Positions 39,784 through 49,542 of a stretch of 64,000 bases of DNA are shown one piece after another (the first letter of the stretch is position 1; each line of letters opens with the position of its first letter). The stretch lies in contig CAWJPD010000003.1 in assembly GCA_963844635.1 (NCBI GenBank), forward strand, positions 868,001-932,000. Direction: 5' to 3'. The translations under genes and the position numbers were made by a program. This stretch comes from JAJPKK01 sp963844635. Its GTDB lineage: Bacteria; Pseudomonadota; Alphaproteobacteria; Rhizobiales; Xanthobacteraceae. The notes beneath the pieces were generated by a model. It ran no database searches and was not told the origin of the DNA. It saw only the letters and a list, made by a program, of their open reading frames with translations.

Positions 39784-40854
39784 TCAACGCATTCGCCACG
39801 TCGACTCCCCAGCGGTCGCGAACGTCGTGACGAGACCCGGAATCACGATGACAAGGCCGCCTCGCTTGGCCGCAGCTTGGGGGGCCCAGCTGGCTATCCA
39901 CCAGTCTGTATCTGAACCGTGGCCTGGAAACACCCCACGGTCGCGCTTCGGCGCGCCCAAATAAGTCGTGGGAATTGGCAGTACCCCCTGCCAATAGTAC
40001 CGATGGGCGTGTATGTGCGGGCCTGCGCACGATCTGCCGGCGAGCACTTTGAAGCCGCTTATCGTTTCCTCGGCCATCACCGGGTGGTGCAGACTGTGGA
40101 ATCCACTGAACACGGTGGCATCACTGGGTCGGGGATTGCCGCGCACGACTGCGTCCAAGGTCGCGAAGGCATCGTCGCTGAGCTCGACGTCGTCGTTGAA
40201 AACCGAGATCCAGTTGATTTGCGGCTGCGAGAGCCAGTGACAAATGCCAATGCTGAGAGCGTTCGCCAGACCCAGGTTTATCGGACACCACACATATGTC
40301 GCTCCTAACGTGCTGCAAATGAGGCGATTGCGCCAGTGACAGACAAGCGTGGAGCCGTCGTCTATGACCACAATAGGAAGCCGGTGACGGACGAGCGATC
40401 GCAAAGTTCGTTGTAGCGCCCACGGGCGATTGTAGGTCGGCACCACGATTCCGGTGTTGGAAACACTATTAAAGGGCTGAACGCTCTTCGACCTTCGGAG
40501 AAGCGGTTCCAGGTGCTGAATGCGATCAGTGCCTATGCGTGCTCCCTTATCCGAGAAAATCACGAATGTCTTGTCGGCAAGGACGGGGGTGAGCACAAGC
40601 GCGTCAGCAAAGATTTCTGGATCGACCCGGTCAAGCATGCCCTTGTGGAGCACGTAACAGCGGATCAGCGTCCTTGGAATTGCGTTCTTTCGAATGTGAA
40701 GCACGATCGTGCCGGGAAATTGATACAGGAATTCGTTCGGCGCGATCACGTAGTCTCCGGCCATGAGATTGTCCGACAGAAACTGCACAACTTCGGCCCA
40801 GTCTGGCTTGGCGAGCACAGCCTCCAGTCGAGAATTTGCCTGGGGTCTATCCAA
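39784..40854 (-). CDS. family 2 glycosyltransferase
   Basis: About 356 residues. An N-terminal region of 130 residues (FLSDNLMAGDYVIAPNEFL) precedes a GT-A fold: GIVVPTYNRPWALQRTLRSL (residue 135 on), VVIDDGST with the first Asp pair, and the metal-binding ISVFNDDVELSDDAF. The end is GLVTTFATAGESTW. Such enzymes add sugars to lipid-linked surface polysaccharide on the cytoplasmic side. The region just upstream on this strand also looks coding (RGTADEVIRWIDPRQ) but is in another frame, so the true start may be frameshifted away. No ribosome binding site is clear. Confidence 0.82.
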   Translation of the reverse strand: MDRPQANSRLEAVLAKPDWAEVVQFLSDNLMAGDYVIAPNEFLYQFPGTIVLHIRKNAIPRTLIRCYVLHKGMLDRVDPEIFADALVLTPVLADKTFVIFSDKGARIGTDRIQHLEPLLRRSKSVQPFNSVSNTGIVVPTYNRPWALQRTLRSLVRHRLPIVVIDDGSTLVCHWRNRLICSTLGATYVWCPINLGLANALSIGICHWLSQPQINWISVFNDDVELSDDAFATLDAVVRGNPRPSDATVFSGFHSLHHPVMAEETISGFKVLAGRSCAGPHIHAHRYYWQGVLPIPTTYLGAPKRDRGVFPGHGSDTDWWIASWAPQAAAKRGGLVIVIPGLVTTFATAGESTWRMR

Positions 40855-40976
40855 CGGATCACCTCATCCGCAGTTCCACGGGGCAAAATTTGGACCCATG
40901 GTGGCGCACGCAAGCGTTCGAACCGCCTACTCGGTCGAACTCGAATTGTAGAGCTTGCAAGAATAGCGCGGCGTTG

Positions 40977-41246
40977 TCATTTCCGGAAATGGAGGCCCTT
41001 CAGCGAAGAGAGCACACCAGTGAGATCGCCGGGGCGTGGGCCGTTGTGCCCTGCGGGAGATATCGCATGGGCGATCAAGAAGGGTTCATTCCCAATCGCA
41101 TAAACGAGAACCCCAAAGTCAGCTCGAAACTTCAAATATGCCCATCCTGGCCGCACTGTTCGATCGGGTGTTCGAACATTTCCGAGATTTGCCAGGCTCG
41201 GGATGGCGGGCCCATATCCTTTGGAAAGCTTTCCGGCAACATTGAT
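40977..41246 (-). pseudogene. 5'-truncated gene fragment near IS1380
   Basis: An 89-codon open frame without a start codon: KLSKGYGPAIPSLANLG, VRPGWAYLKFRADFGVLVYA and NEPFLIAHAISPAGHNGPRP. It has protein-like composition and sits between the GT2 gene and the IS1380 copy. No family recognised. It may be a middle piece of the same broken locus. Confidence 0.35.
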
Positions 41247-41381
41247 CTACGTTTGCACCGGACCAAGGGCACCGTATGAAACGAAAATATGGTCGCGATG
41301 CTGGGCCGATGCTCGCTGGCGGCGACTCAATCGTCTCTTGAACATGAGCCCCCGGCCGATGCCCGCGTGGAACCTGCCTAA

Positions 41382-43041
41382 CCCGGATTATGCATGAGGG
41401 CTGAAAGTTTTGCGGCGACTGTGGCAGGAAACGGCCGATTCACTTAGACAAGTTGTTGTTCCGACAAGTTGCCTCGCGTATCAACCCTGCGCCACAGCCG
41501 CCATGACTGACGATACGCTGCTTCCCTTCGACCTGCCAGCGGTGCGCCGTAAGAAACTCACAGTCGATTTTGCCGGCGGCAATCAATCTTCCGATGCCGG
41601 ACTGCTGTTGCTGCGCGAGGCGGAGCGCAGGCTTGGTGTTTGCCGACGGCTGGCGGAGGCGATGCCGGATCGACGCGATGGCGATCGCATCCGCCACGCG
41701 ATGTTTGAGATGGTCATGGCGCGCACCGCGGCGATCGCTTGCGGTCACAAGGATGCGATCGACCTCGACCGCCTGCGCCACGATCCGTTGATGAAGGTCG
41801 CGGTCGGGCGCTGTCCGGACAGCGGTGCAGCTCTCGCCTCGCAATCGACGATCAGCCGCCTGGAGAATACGCCGTCAAAGAGCGAAGCGGCGCGGCTCTG
41901 CGCAGCCCTCATCGACCAGGTCGGCGCGACGGTGAAGCCGGGCAAGCAGGCGATACTCGACATCGACGACACCTTCTGCGCCGCGCATGGCGGCCAGCAA
42001 CTGGCGTTCTGGAACGCGCATCAGGACGAACGCGGCTTTGCGTCAATGCACATCTATCATGCGGCGAGCGGCGCACCGGTCGCCGCGATTCTACGCCCGG
42101 CGCGAACCCCGAAAGGCACCGAGGTGTGCACCGTCATCAAGCATGTGACGAAGCACCTGAGGGAATATTGGCCGCACACCCGCATGGTGTGGCGCGGTGA
42201 CAGTCATTATGGGCGCGTCGAAGCCATGGAATGGGCGGAGGACAACGGCGCCGACTATATTTTCGGCCTTTCCGGCAACGCCGCGCTTGATGCGCTGGCA
42301 GCCGAGACCGCCGACAATCTGCGCTTCCATCATGCCAAGAGCAGCCACACCAAGCTGCGCTCCTATGCAAGCTTCATCTATCAGGCCGGCAGCTGGACAC
42401 GGCCGCGCAAAGTGGTGGCGCGGCTCGAATGCTCGCTGCAGCCTGACACCGGCGAGGCGGTCACCTCAACCGGCATGCGCCAGGAGGTCGACATCCGCTA
42501 CATCGTCACCTCGCTCAAGGGCTCGGCGCGGCATCTCTACGAGAATGTCTACTGCCAGCGCGGGCAGATGGAAAACCTGATCAAGCTGCACAAGGCGCAG
42601 CTGGCGTCCGATCGCATGTCGTGTCACAGCGCGACCGCCAACCAGGTGCGGCTCGCTCTGCACACCGCCGCGTTCTGGCTGATGCACGCCGTGCGCTCAG
42701 CCATTCCGCAAACAGACCCGCTGGCGACCGCCGAGTTTGCCACCATCCGCGAGCGTCTGATCAAAATCGGCGCCCGGGTGATCGAACATATCGCGCGTAT
42801 TCGCATTCAGTTGCCGACGAGTTGCCCTCAGCGCGTGCTGTTCCGCACCGTCGCGCTCGGCCTGATGCCATCCGGTCCATGAGCCCCCGGGGCGCGATGC
42901 CCGCCGTCGCCGCCGCTCACGGCAGATCAACACCGACGCGTCGCACCGCGAGTTGCTCCAAAACCGATCAGCCGGTCGGAGCGAACGTATGCGATTCGCC
43001 AACAAACGTGGAAAAACGCCCCTCGTCATGCATAATCCGGG
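41382..43041 (+). mobile_element. IS1380-family insertion sequence, copy 1
   Basis: A 1660-bp element with terminal inverted repeats CCCGGATTATGCATGA (left) and TCATGCATAATCCGGG (right), and a 4-bp target duplication CTAA at 41378-41381 and 43042-43045. It carries one intact transposase. A copy that appears identical throughout is at 56596-58255 in the same orientation, with target duplication TTAG, the complement of CTAA. Confidence 0.95.
41503..42882 (+). CDS. IS1380-family transposase
   Basis: A 459-residue DDE transposase starting MTDDTLLPFDLPAVRRKKL. The likely acidic triad lies in DIDDTFCAAHG, WRGDSHYGRVE and QRGQMENLIK. Length and layout fit the family. An in-frame ATG-like start 31 codons upstream also exists, but MTDDTLLPF is the usual family start. 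It is intact and equal in sequence to the copy at 56717. Confidence 0.95.
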   Translation: MTDDTLLPFDLPAVRRKKLTVDFAGGNQSSDAGLLLLREAERRLGVCRRLAEAMPDRRDGDRIRHAMFEMVMARTAAIACGHKDAIDLDRLRHDPLMKVAVGRCPDSGAALASQSTISRLENTPSKSEAARLCAALIDQVGATVKPGKQAILDIDDTFCAAHGGQQLAFWNAHQDERGFASMHIYHAASGAPVAAILRPARTPKGTEVCTVIKHVTKHLREYWPHTRMVWRGDSHYGRVEAMEWAEDNGADYIFGLSGNAALDALAAETADNLRFHHAKSSHTKLRSYASFIYQAGSWTRPRKVVARLECSLQPDTGEAVTSTGMRQEVDIRYIVTSLKGSARHLYENVYCQRGQMENLIKLHKAQLASDRMSCHSATANQVRLALHTAAFWLMHAVRSAIPQTDPLATAEFATIRERLIKIGARVIEHIARIRIQLPTSCPQRVLFRTVALGLMPSGP

Positions 43042-43276
43042 CTAAACGCAATGGCGCGCCCGGTCGGAGAATGCTGATGCGATCGGTGATCCAAATCGAA
43101 CTCCCGGCCATCGAGTGCCTCGCCATTGCCACGAACATGGCGATTGTCTGGGGTCCCCGCGGCCCGCGAGCTTGAGATTAGCGCTGCGGGCGGCTGACAT
43201 CAGCGGCACTTGGTCCGGCGGACGTTTCCCGACAGTCGCCGCGTTTCCGGGAAGCTGCCGGGGAAGGGACGTGACA

Positions 43277-44371
43277 ATGAAGAAGATCTTCTATGATGAT
43301 TTCAATCTTTCATTGGAGCGAGGCACCGGCGTCGCCACCTATGCCCGCTCGCTCACATTTGCGGCTCATGAACTCGGATATGGGGTTGGCATCCTCTACG
43401 GCACCCAAACGCCTCCGAGTCTCATCCCGTTATTAAGAGAGATTGCGCTGTTCGATAGCAACGCTGGGAAGCCCCCGCGCTGGCTCGAATTGATCAACGA
43501 GTATATGCGCTACGCTTCTACGCCGTGGGGCGTTCGGCCGTATCGAGTCCCGATCTCCGGGACGGTGATAACGCGCCAATTTGCATCCCGCTTGCCGTAC
43601 TTCGATGACGCGTATAATTGTCCAAATGTCTTCAAAATCGCTCGCCCCTACTTTCGACAAACAAAAAAATTGCTGAATGTGCGTTTCAACCAAAAACCTG
43701 ACATCTTCCACTGGACGTACCCATTGCCATTACGAAGTGTCGGCTCTGCAAATTTGTACACGCTACATGATCTTGTACCTCTGCGCCTTCCCTACACCAC
43801 CTTGGACAACAAGCGTTATCATTACCGCCTGCTCAAGAAGATCACCTCGCAGGCCGATCATATTTGTACCGTCTCGGAGCACTCGAAAATCGATATTATG
43901 AACATCCTGGCCGTGCCGGAGCAGAAAATAACCAACACCTATCAAGCCATCAACATTCCAGCTCGCTATACTGAAAAAACAGGTGATGACGTCGCCAATG
44001 AAATTCATGGCGTGTTTGGTCTCAATTATAAGGAATATTTCCTGTTTTACGGCGCGATCGAACCGAAAAAGAACATTGGACGAATGATCGAAGGCTTTCT
44101 GGCAGCAAAGACGGATATTCCTCTGGTGATTGTTGGCGCACCGTCATGGAAGAGCGAGGATGAGCTTCGTCTTCTTAATGACGAACGCATTCGATATTTC
44201 GCCCACGACAGCACTAAGATCGTTGAAAAACGCATCATTCACAAATTTGAATACGCGCCCTTTCCGCTTCTGATTAGTCTTATTCGAGGAGCCCGAGCGG
44301 TTCTGTTTCCGTCATTATACGAGGGCTTCGGATTGCCGGTGCTGGAATCCATGTTGTCAATCGGCAGCTAA
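43277..44371 (+). pseudogene. family 4 glycosyltransferase cut off by IS21
   Basis: A GT-B enzyme starting MKKIFYDDFNLSLERGTGVA with GGGAC upstream. It contains the LHDLVPLRLPYTTLD region, ICTVSEHSKIDI, the nucleotide-sugar motif FYGAIEPKKNIGRMIEGF and PSLYEGFGLPVLESM, the E-x7-E region. The gene ends in the middle of this last motif: from 44355 the sequence is the left end of IS21, which supplies the last five codons. The final C-terminal helix and 30-60 residues are missing. Likely inactive. Its role would have been adding a sugar to the surface polysaccharide. Confidence 0.9.
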
Positions 44372-44382
44372 TTGGGACCCCT

Positions 44383-46178
44383 CGTATTGCCTCAGGACAG
44401 AATGTTACCCCGGCGAGGCGATTTGGATGTGAGCGGAGTGCTGAGGCTGGTGGGGCGCTGAGGCTGGCTCTGCCGAAGGGCCTGTGGGCGACGCGGAGTG
44501 CTCATTACACGCAGCGACGTCCATAGGCCCGTGTTGATTGTCGTGGTAGGTCATTGCTTGCGTTGTCGTGGCGGCAACGACCGTCCTGGCCGCTTTGCCT
44601 CGCAGGGACCGAAGCAGCCGCTGCATGATTGAGTGCTGCTTGTCGCTGAACGTGGCGGCATCCATCTCGGCGAGTCGGTGGACGATGGCGAGCGCGGTGA
44701 GCTGAGGCTCGGCTGCAAGCCAGACTTCTATCCTCGCCAGATGCGGATCGAGCTTCGAAGGCATGCGGATTCGTTTCTTGTAAAATCGCTTTCCAACGCG
44801 ATGCGTCGCACGTACTTCGCCAGCTTTGGTCGCGCTACCGAGGGATCGGGCGAAAGTGAGCGGATCGACCGGTGATGCGGCAGCTGTTGCGGAACCGCGA
44901 TTGCCAATACGCTCGCCGAGTTCTTGCTGCGCCGCGCGGATCTCCGCAAGCAACGCTACAGGATCGAGACCGCGATAGGTCTCACGCAGCCGACTCTTGA
45001 CTGCCTCGGACAGCTTCGGATGCGCCAGTGCGCGCTCATACGGTGTCGCCGGCGCGTGATAGCGCTTGATGACTTTCGCGCCCTCCCGCCGCTTCTCCTT
45101 CAGCTTGAAGGAGGGTTGAAAGAAGTTCACGTGCAGGCGAGCCGCTGCATAAAGACGCGCCATGACTCGTGCGGTCTCGATGCCATCGAAGCGGCCGTAG
45201 CCGACCAGCCGTCGCACTACCGCGCCGTTTTTCTGCTCCACAAACGCTTGGTCGTTCTTCTTGTAGGCGCGCGAGCGCGTCACCTCGAGTTTCTGTTCGC
45301 GGCACCACGGGACGACCACCTCATTCATGAAAGCGCTATCGTTGTCGAAATCCACGCCTCGTAAAAGCCAGGGCAGGATGCCCTGTACGTGCCTTATCGC
45401 CTCGACGACGAGCGAACCGTCGCGCGTCAACAGCGGCAGGCACTCAGTCCAGCCCGTGGCGACATCCACCATCGTCAATGTCTGAATGAACGAACCGGCG
45501 ACGCTTGTGCCGCCATGCGCTACCATGTCGACCTCGCAGAAGCCCGGCGGCGGATCGGACCAATCGTTAAATGTGCGGATCGGAACCTCCCGCCGGATCG
45601 CAGAGTAGAAGCCGACGCGTCGCCGGCGTCCGCCCGCCGCCACAATCTTCACGTCGACAAGCATTCGGTCGATCGTTGCCGCGCTCACCGACAGGACCAA
45701 CGCGTGGTCGTCCGGCGTCAGTTCCAGCCTGCCATGTCGCTCAAGCGCTGGCAGCAGCACCGGGATCATCACCTTGAGCCGCTTGCCGCACACCCTGTCT
45801 GAGGCCTCCCACAGCACGATCAGCGCGTCGCGGAGGCCGCCGTACTTGCGTCGCCGACGGTGCTGCAGTGTGACTTTGCTCGCGTTTGCCGCTTCGGTTG
45901 CCGAGCTTGGCTTGTCCTCAGCGGGCTTGGCGATGCAGCCGGACAGAGCACGTAGTGCATGCTTGCGATGCCAACCGGTCGTCGCCGTTAGCTCATCGAG
46001 AATGCGCCCCTTCTGCCGCTGCCCGGCAGTTCGGTAACGTTCCGCGACCGCCGCTAGAACCTCGCGCCGCGCGCCCATGCTGATCTTCCTCGCCATCCCG
46101 GCCACCGAACTGATTCGGTGGCACTGGCCCAGTCACGACGAGGAAGTTGTCCGGTAACATTTTTGATGAGGCAATGCG
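44383..46178 (-). mobile_element. ISNCY-like insertion sequence nested in IS21
   Basis: A 1796-bp element. Left end CGTATTGCCTCAGGACAGAA and right end, read inward, CGCATTGCCTCATCAAAAAT, each then reaching TGTTACC, form the inverted repeats. A 5-bp target duplication CCCCT lies at 44378-44382 and 46179-46183. It holds one transposase. It has landed in the last codons of istB. Confidence 0.85.
44405..46096 (-). CDS. integrase-core transposase of the nested element
   Basis: A 563-residue protein. The N-terminus MARKISMGARREVLAAVAER resembles an HTH region (ILDELTATTGWHRKHALRAL). The DDE core has FCEVDMVAHGG, VDFDNDSAFMN and DQAFVEQKNGAVVRRL. The C-terminus is a 150-residue Ala/His-rich extension. 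This is the rve-type transposase placed with ISNCY elements in rhizobia. Intact. The ATG three codons upstream is equally possible. Confidence 0.88.
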   Translation of the reverse strand: MARKISMGARREVLAAVAERYRTAGQRQKGRILDELTATTGWHRKHALRALSGCIAKPAEDKPSSATEAANASKVTLQHRRRRKYGGLRDALIVLWEASDRVCGKRLKVMIPVLLPALERHGRLELTPDDHALVLSVSAATIDRMLVDVKIVAAGGRRRRVGFYSAIRREVPIRTFNDWSDPPPGFCEVDMVAHGGTSVAGSFIQTLTMVDVATGWTECLPLLTRDGSLVVEAIRHVQGILPWLLRGVDFDNDSAFMNEVVVPWCREQKLEVTRSRAYKKNDQAFVEQKNGAVVRRLVGYGRFDGIETARVMARLYAAARLHVNFFQPSFKLKEKRREGAKVIKRYHAPATPYERALAHPKLSEAVKSRLRETYRGLDPVALLAEIRAAQQELGERIGNRGSATAAASPVDPLTFARSLGSATKAGEVRATHRVGKRFYKKRIRMPSKLDPHLARIEVWLAAEPQLTALAIVHRLAEMDAATFSDKQHSIMQRLLRSLRGKAARTVVAATTTQAMTYHDNQHGPMDVAACNEHSASPTGPSAEPASAPHQPQHSAHIQIASPG

Positions 46179-47020
46179 CCCCTATCGGCATCCAAAAGGG
46201 ACCCCTTTGAGTGACGAGTCCGGGCGGTAGCGCGCGCGCCGTCGGAGCTGGTCGGGGTTGCGGAGACGGCGCGAGCGCGGGTTGGTTGATCGTCAGTTCG
46301 GCTTTTGAAGCGCCAGCTGTCGTTTCCGGTTTCAACGATATCGCAGTGATGGGTCAAACGATCGAGCAGTGCGGTCGTCATCTTGGCGTCGGTGAAGACG
46401 GTCGGCCATTCGCCGAAGGCGAGATTGGTGGTGACGATGATCGAGGTGCGCTCGTAGAGCCGGCTGATGAGATGGAACAGGAGTTGGCCGCCGGCCTGAG
46501 CGAAAGGCAGATAGCCGAGCTCATCGAGAATGACGAAGTCCATGCGGGTCAGTTGATCGGCAATCCGGCCCTGGCGGGCGTTGCGAGTTTCAGCCTCGAG
46601 CCGGTTGACGAGATCGACGACATTGTAGAACCGGCCACGAGCGCCCGATCGAATGCAGCTTCGGCCAATGGCGATGGCGACATGTGTTTTGCCGGTGCCG
46701 GTCCCGCCAATCAGAACGGCATTGCGCTGCTGGGCAAGGAATCCGCCGCTGGCGAGATCGCGCACCAGGGTCTCGTTAATTGGCGTGCCGTTGAACTGGA
46801 AGTTGTCGAGATCCTTGGCGAGCGGCAGCTTGGCTATGGTGAGCTGGTATTTGATCGAGCGTGCCTGCTTCTCATTGATCTCGGCGGTGAGCAGATCGCC
46901 GATGATGCGCTGCGGCTCGTGCTGGCGTTTGACCGCGGTCGCCATGATCTCATCGAAGGCGGCCTTCATCCCGTAGAGCTGAAGCTCAGCCATGAGGTCG
47001 AACAGTTCGGATCGTTCCAT
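46133..47020 (-). CDS. istB: IS21 helper ATPase, 3' end altered
   Basis: The AAA+ helper of IS21 transposition. Walker A is IGGTGTGKTHVAIAIGRSC, Walker B MDFVILDELGYLPF, followed by IIVTTNLAFGEW. The start overlaps the istA stop. The natural end would read KGSLLDADRGPN then stop; the nested element breaks it after DADRG, so the frame now runs into that element and ends at 46133 with about 15 foreign residues. The ATPase core is intact, so function may survive. Confidence 0.93.
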   Translation of the reverse strand: MERSELFDLMAELQLYGMKAAFDEIMATAVKRQHEPQRIIGDLLTAEINEKQARSIKYQLTIAKLPLAKDLDNFQFNGTPINETLVRDLASGGFLAQQRNAVLIGGTGTGKTHVAIAIGRSCIRSGARGRFYNVVDLVNRLEAETRNARQGRIADQLTRMDFVILDELGYLPFAQAGGQLLFHLISRLYERTSIIVTTNLAFGEWPTVFTDAKMTTALLDRLTHHCDIVETGNDSWRFKSRTDDQPTRARAVSATPTSSDGARATARTRHSKGSLLDADRGALPHQKCYRTTSSS

Positions 47021-48537
47021 CAGTTAAGTCTCCTGAGGTTGTCATAGCGGGCACAATCGGCGATCGGAGCATGGCGCAATGTCAGCGCGGCCGGCGTGAA
47101 GATGGTGGGAGGCGGATCAGGATTGCGCCGGCGGGCGAGGATGTTGAGAACGACATCGGCGGAGTGGACACCTTGGACGCTCGCTTCGGCGCACGCCGCC
47201 TCGACCGCCGGCAGTCCGTCGGTGATCACCGCGGTAAGGATGTCGACCATTTGCCGATTGCCATCGTCGGCACCGGCGAGCTTGCGTCGGATGCGCTCCA
47301 TCGCGGCCGGCAGCACCCAATCCTTGAAGGGGGCGCCATTGCGCAAGGCACCGGGTTTACGAGCGAGTACTGGCACGTAATGCCAAGGATCGTAGATCGT
47401 CTCGCCCCGGCCGCACGTGCGGGGATGCTCGCCGACGATCCGGCCGTCCTGACGGATTACGATGCGATCCGCATAAGCCTGAACCTCGACCGGACGGCCG
47501 ACGGCGCTCGATGCCACCGAGTATTTGTTATTATCGAAGCGCACCAGGCAGGTTTTTGAGACCGAAGCCGGCACCGCGTGGAAGCCGTCGAACCGGCCGG
47601 CATAGGGGACAAGCTTCGGCCGCTCCGCCTCGAACACCTCCCAAATCGTTTGATCGGTCAACTCCGGATGGTGATGCGCCTTGGCGTAGGCAATGCATTT
47701 ATCGGTCAGCCAACCGTTCAACTCCTCATAGCTTTTGAACCGCAGCCGCGGCGTGAAGAAGCGTTCGCGAACGAGGCCGACCTGGTTCTCGACTTGCCCC
47801 TTCTCCCAGCCCGCGGCCGGCGTGCAGGCAACCGGATCGACCAGGTAATGACTGCACATCTGCAGGAAGCGGCGATTGTAGAGGCGGTCCTTGCCGACGA
47901 AGACCGTCTCCACCGCCGTCTTCATGTTGTCGTAGATGCCGCGTCGGCAGGTCCCTTTGAATAGCGCGAAGGCGCGGTCGTGCGCATCGAACACCATCTC
48001 CTGCGTTTCGCGCGGATAGGCGCGCACGAACAACATGCGGCTGTGACACAGCCGGACGTGGGCGACCTTCACGGTCACCGTGACGCCATTGAGGATGACG
48101 ATCTCGTGGCTCCAGTCGAACTGGTAAGCCTCTCCAGGGGCAAAGCTCAGCGGCACATAGGCCGCCGCCGTCACTTGCCCGCGATCCTTCGCCCATCGCT
48201 TCGCGAAGCGGCGCACCGCATCGTAGCTGCCGTCATAACCTCGACCGCGCAGCTCCTCAAAAATCCGGATCAGCGTCAGACGTTCACGGGCGGCCTTCGT
48301 TTCATTGCCCAGCAGCAACTCATCCAGCGCGTCACGCCAGTGGCCAATCTTGGGTAGTGGCTGATCTTCCCGGCGATAGCGAAACTCGGTCGATCCTGAG
48401 CGAATCACCTTCCTCACGACTTTCCGGGATACCCCAAGGTCCCGGCAGATCGCCTTGATTGCTTTCCCCTGGACAAAAAAGGCCCGGCGAATTCCTCCCA
48501 ATTGTCTCCACGACCAACATCCCAGTCTGGCCCCCAC
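47020..48537 (-). CDS. istA: IS21 transposase, N-terminus disturbed
   Basis: A 505-residue DDE transposase: HTH in AIKAICRDLGVSRKVVRKVI, core with YQFDWSHEIVILNG (Asp), GIYDNMKTAVE (Asp) and KGQVENQVGLVRERF (Glu). The usual family start MLVVETIGRIRRAFFVQGK is present in another frame as MLVVETIGR, and an extra base near 48500 shifts it, so the frame given uses a GTG start and an unrelated 17-residue leader. Starting from an inner TTG would also give the domain. Possibly poorly expressed. Confidence 0.9.
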   Translation of the reverse strand: MGARLGCWSWRQLGGIRRAFFVQGKAIKAICRDLGVSRKVVRKVIRSGSTEFRYRREDQPLPKIGHWRDALDELLLGNETKAARERLTLIRIFEELRGRGYDGSYDAVRRFAKRWAKDRGQVTAAAYVPLSFAPGEAYQFDWSHEIVILNGVTVTVKVAHVRLCHSRMLFVRAYPRETQEMVFDAHDRAFALFKGTCRRGIYDNMKTAVETVFVGKDRLYNRRFLQMCSHYLVDPVACTPAAGWEKGQVENQVGLVRERFFTPRLRFKSYEELNGWLTDKCIAYAKAHHHPELTDQTIWEVFEAERPKLVPYAGRFDGFHAVPASVSKTCLVRFDNNKYSVASSAVGRPVEVQAYADRIVIRQDGRIVGEHPRTCGRGETIYDPWHYVPVLARKPGALRNGAPFKDWVLPAAMERIRRKLAGADDGNRQMVDILTAVITDGLPAVEAACAEASVQGVHSADVVLNILARRRNPDPPPTIFTPAALTLRHAPIADCARYDNLRRLN

Positions 48538-48632
48538 GAATCATGGAGGCCAATGTGAACCCCTCTTTTCGGGGGTCCCGATTGGATGCCGATCACCCCG
48601 AAAAGGGGGTCCTTTTTGCACGCCGATTCACA

Positions 48633-49391
48633 TTCCACGGAATAGCGCTCGTCTACGCGCCGCCGCAAGGTGGCTCAATGGGGGGCGAATGGAGGCCGAG
48701 GTCGGCCGGATCGGCGAAGGATTTCGCACGCAATGACCACAACTGTCATAGGATGACACCGAGGTAACGGTATTGGTATTAGTGGCTTGAAAACGGGCAA
48801 CGTTCGGCGCCACATCCACGCGTAAATCGCAAGCGAGCCAACCAGTCCCAGGACGGCGATGTCGGCCTTAGGATCGGGTCGTACCGCTATCTTCAATACC
48901 TTTGAAAATTCCGAGGTTGCGCGGTTTAGACAGGCAATGACGCAACACATGCTCGAGACAATCGCCAGCCCTACAAGCCGGGGCGAAATGCCCCCCGACT
49001 GGGTCACCGCAGCGATGCATAATGCAATCGCGCCACAAACAATCAAGAGCCGGGTAGATGACGGCATGTACAAAAAACAAAGTCTCCAATGGCGAACCGA
49101 CTGAAACGCGAATAGCACATCTGTGAATACCAAGGGTTCACCGAGCAGCTTTTGCTTGACCCGTGACCCAAAACGCAGACCGATGACGATGCCAATCGTT
49201 CCAATGCTCGCAACGACGGGATTGGCGGCAATCGTTAGCCAGAAACCGAACGCAATGGATATTACGGCCGCGCGAATAAAGGTGATGATACTCTGGCCAG
49301 TATATACAGGACGGTCGAGTGCCTCACATCCGAGAAGGCACACCGTCCAACATATCAAAACATCAAGCAAGATGTACCCCTCGACATCCAT
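48633..49391 (-). pseudogene. phosphoglycerol transferase/LTA synthase-like N-terminal remnant
   Basis: Starts MDVEGYILLDVLICWTVCLL, with several membrane helices and the block LLGEPLVFTDVLFAFQ, which is known to me from rhizobial phosphoglycerol transferases of the MdoB/LTA-synthase group. A one-base shift near 48735 leads to VVVIACESFADPADLGL, whose ESF segment is the start of the sulfatase-like catalytic domain; a further shift gives HLAAARRRALFRG. The gene then stops at the IS21 end (48632). The catalytic domain is not found on the other side of IS21. It would have decorated a periplasmic glucan or polysaccharide with phosphoglycerol. Confidence 0.72.
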
Positions 49392-49542
49392 CAGCTTGCA
49401 GCCTCCCTATCCTGCACACTTCTCAGGCCCATGCAACGGCGCGAGAAGCAGACGAGGTTGCCCCACCTTGCGAGCAAGGTCGTAACCTCAATGGGGCCGC
49501 AAAAACTTGCGTTTTCCACACTGTCGCGCATGATGGGTTCCG

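Larger units (their letters stand above)
44355..48632 (-). mobile_element. IS21-family element interrupted by an ISNCY-like element
   Basis: The left end is TGTCAATCGGCAGC (44355 on) and the right end, read inward, TGTGAATCGGCGTGC (48632 back). Both ends carry the multiple repeats typical of IS21: ATCGGCATCC and GGGACCCC. Between them are istA and istB on the minus strand. The left end is split by a second element at 44383-46178. Removing it restores ATCGGCATCC next to GGGACCCCT and lets istB end normally. No clean target duplication is found; the flanks TCCATG and TCCACG differ by one base and are offset by one base. Confidence 0.88.

Noticed and set aside
46211..47047. Long plus-strand frame opposite istB
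   Set aside because: It is antisense to a well-supported IS21 ATPase with Walker motifs.
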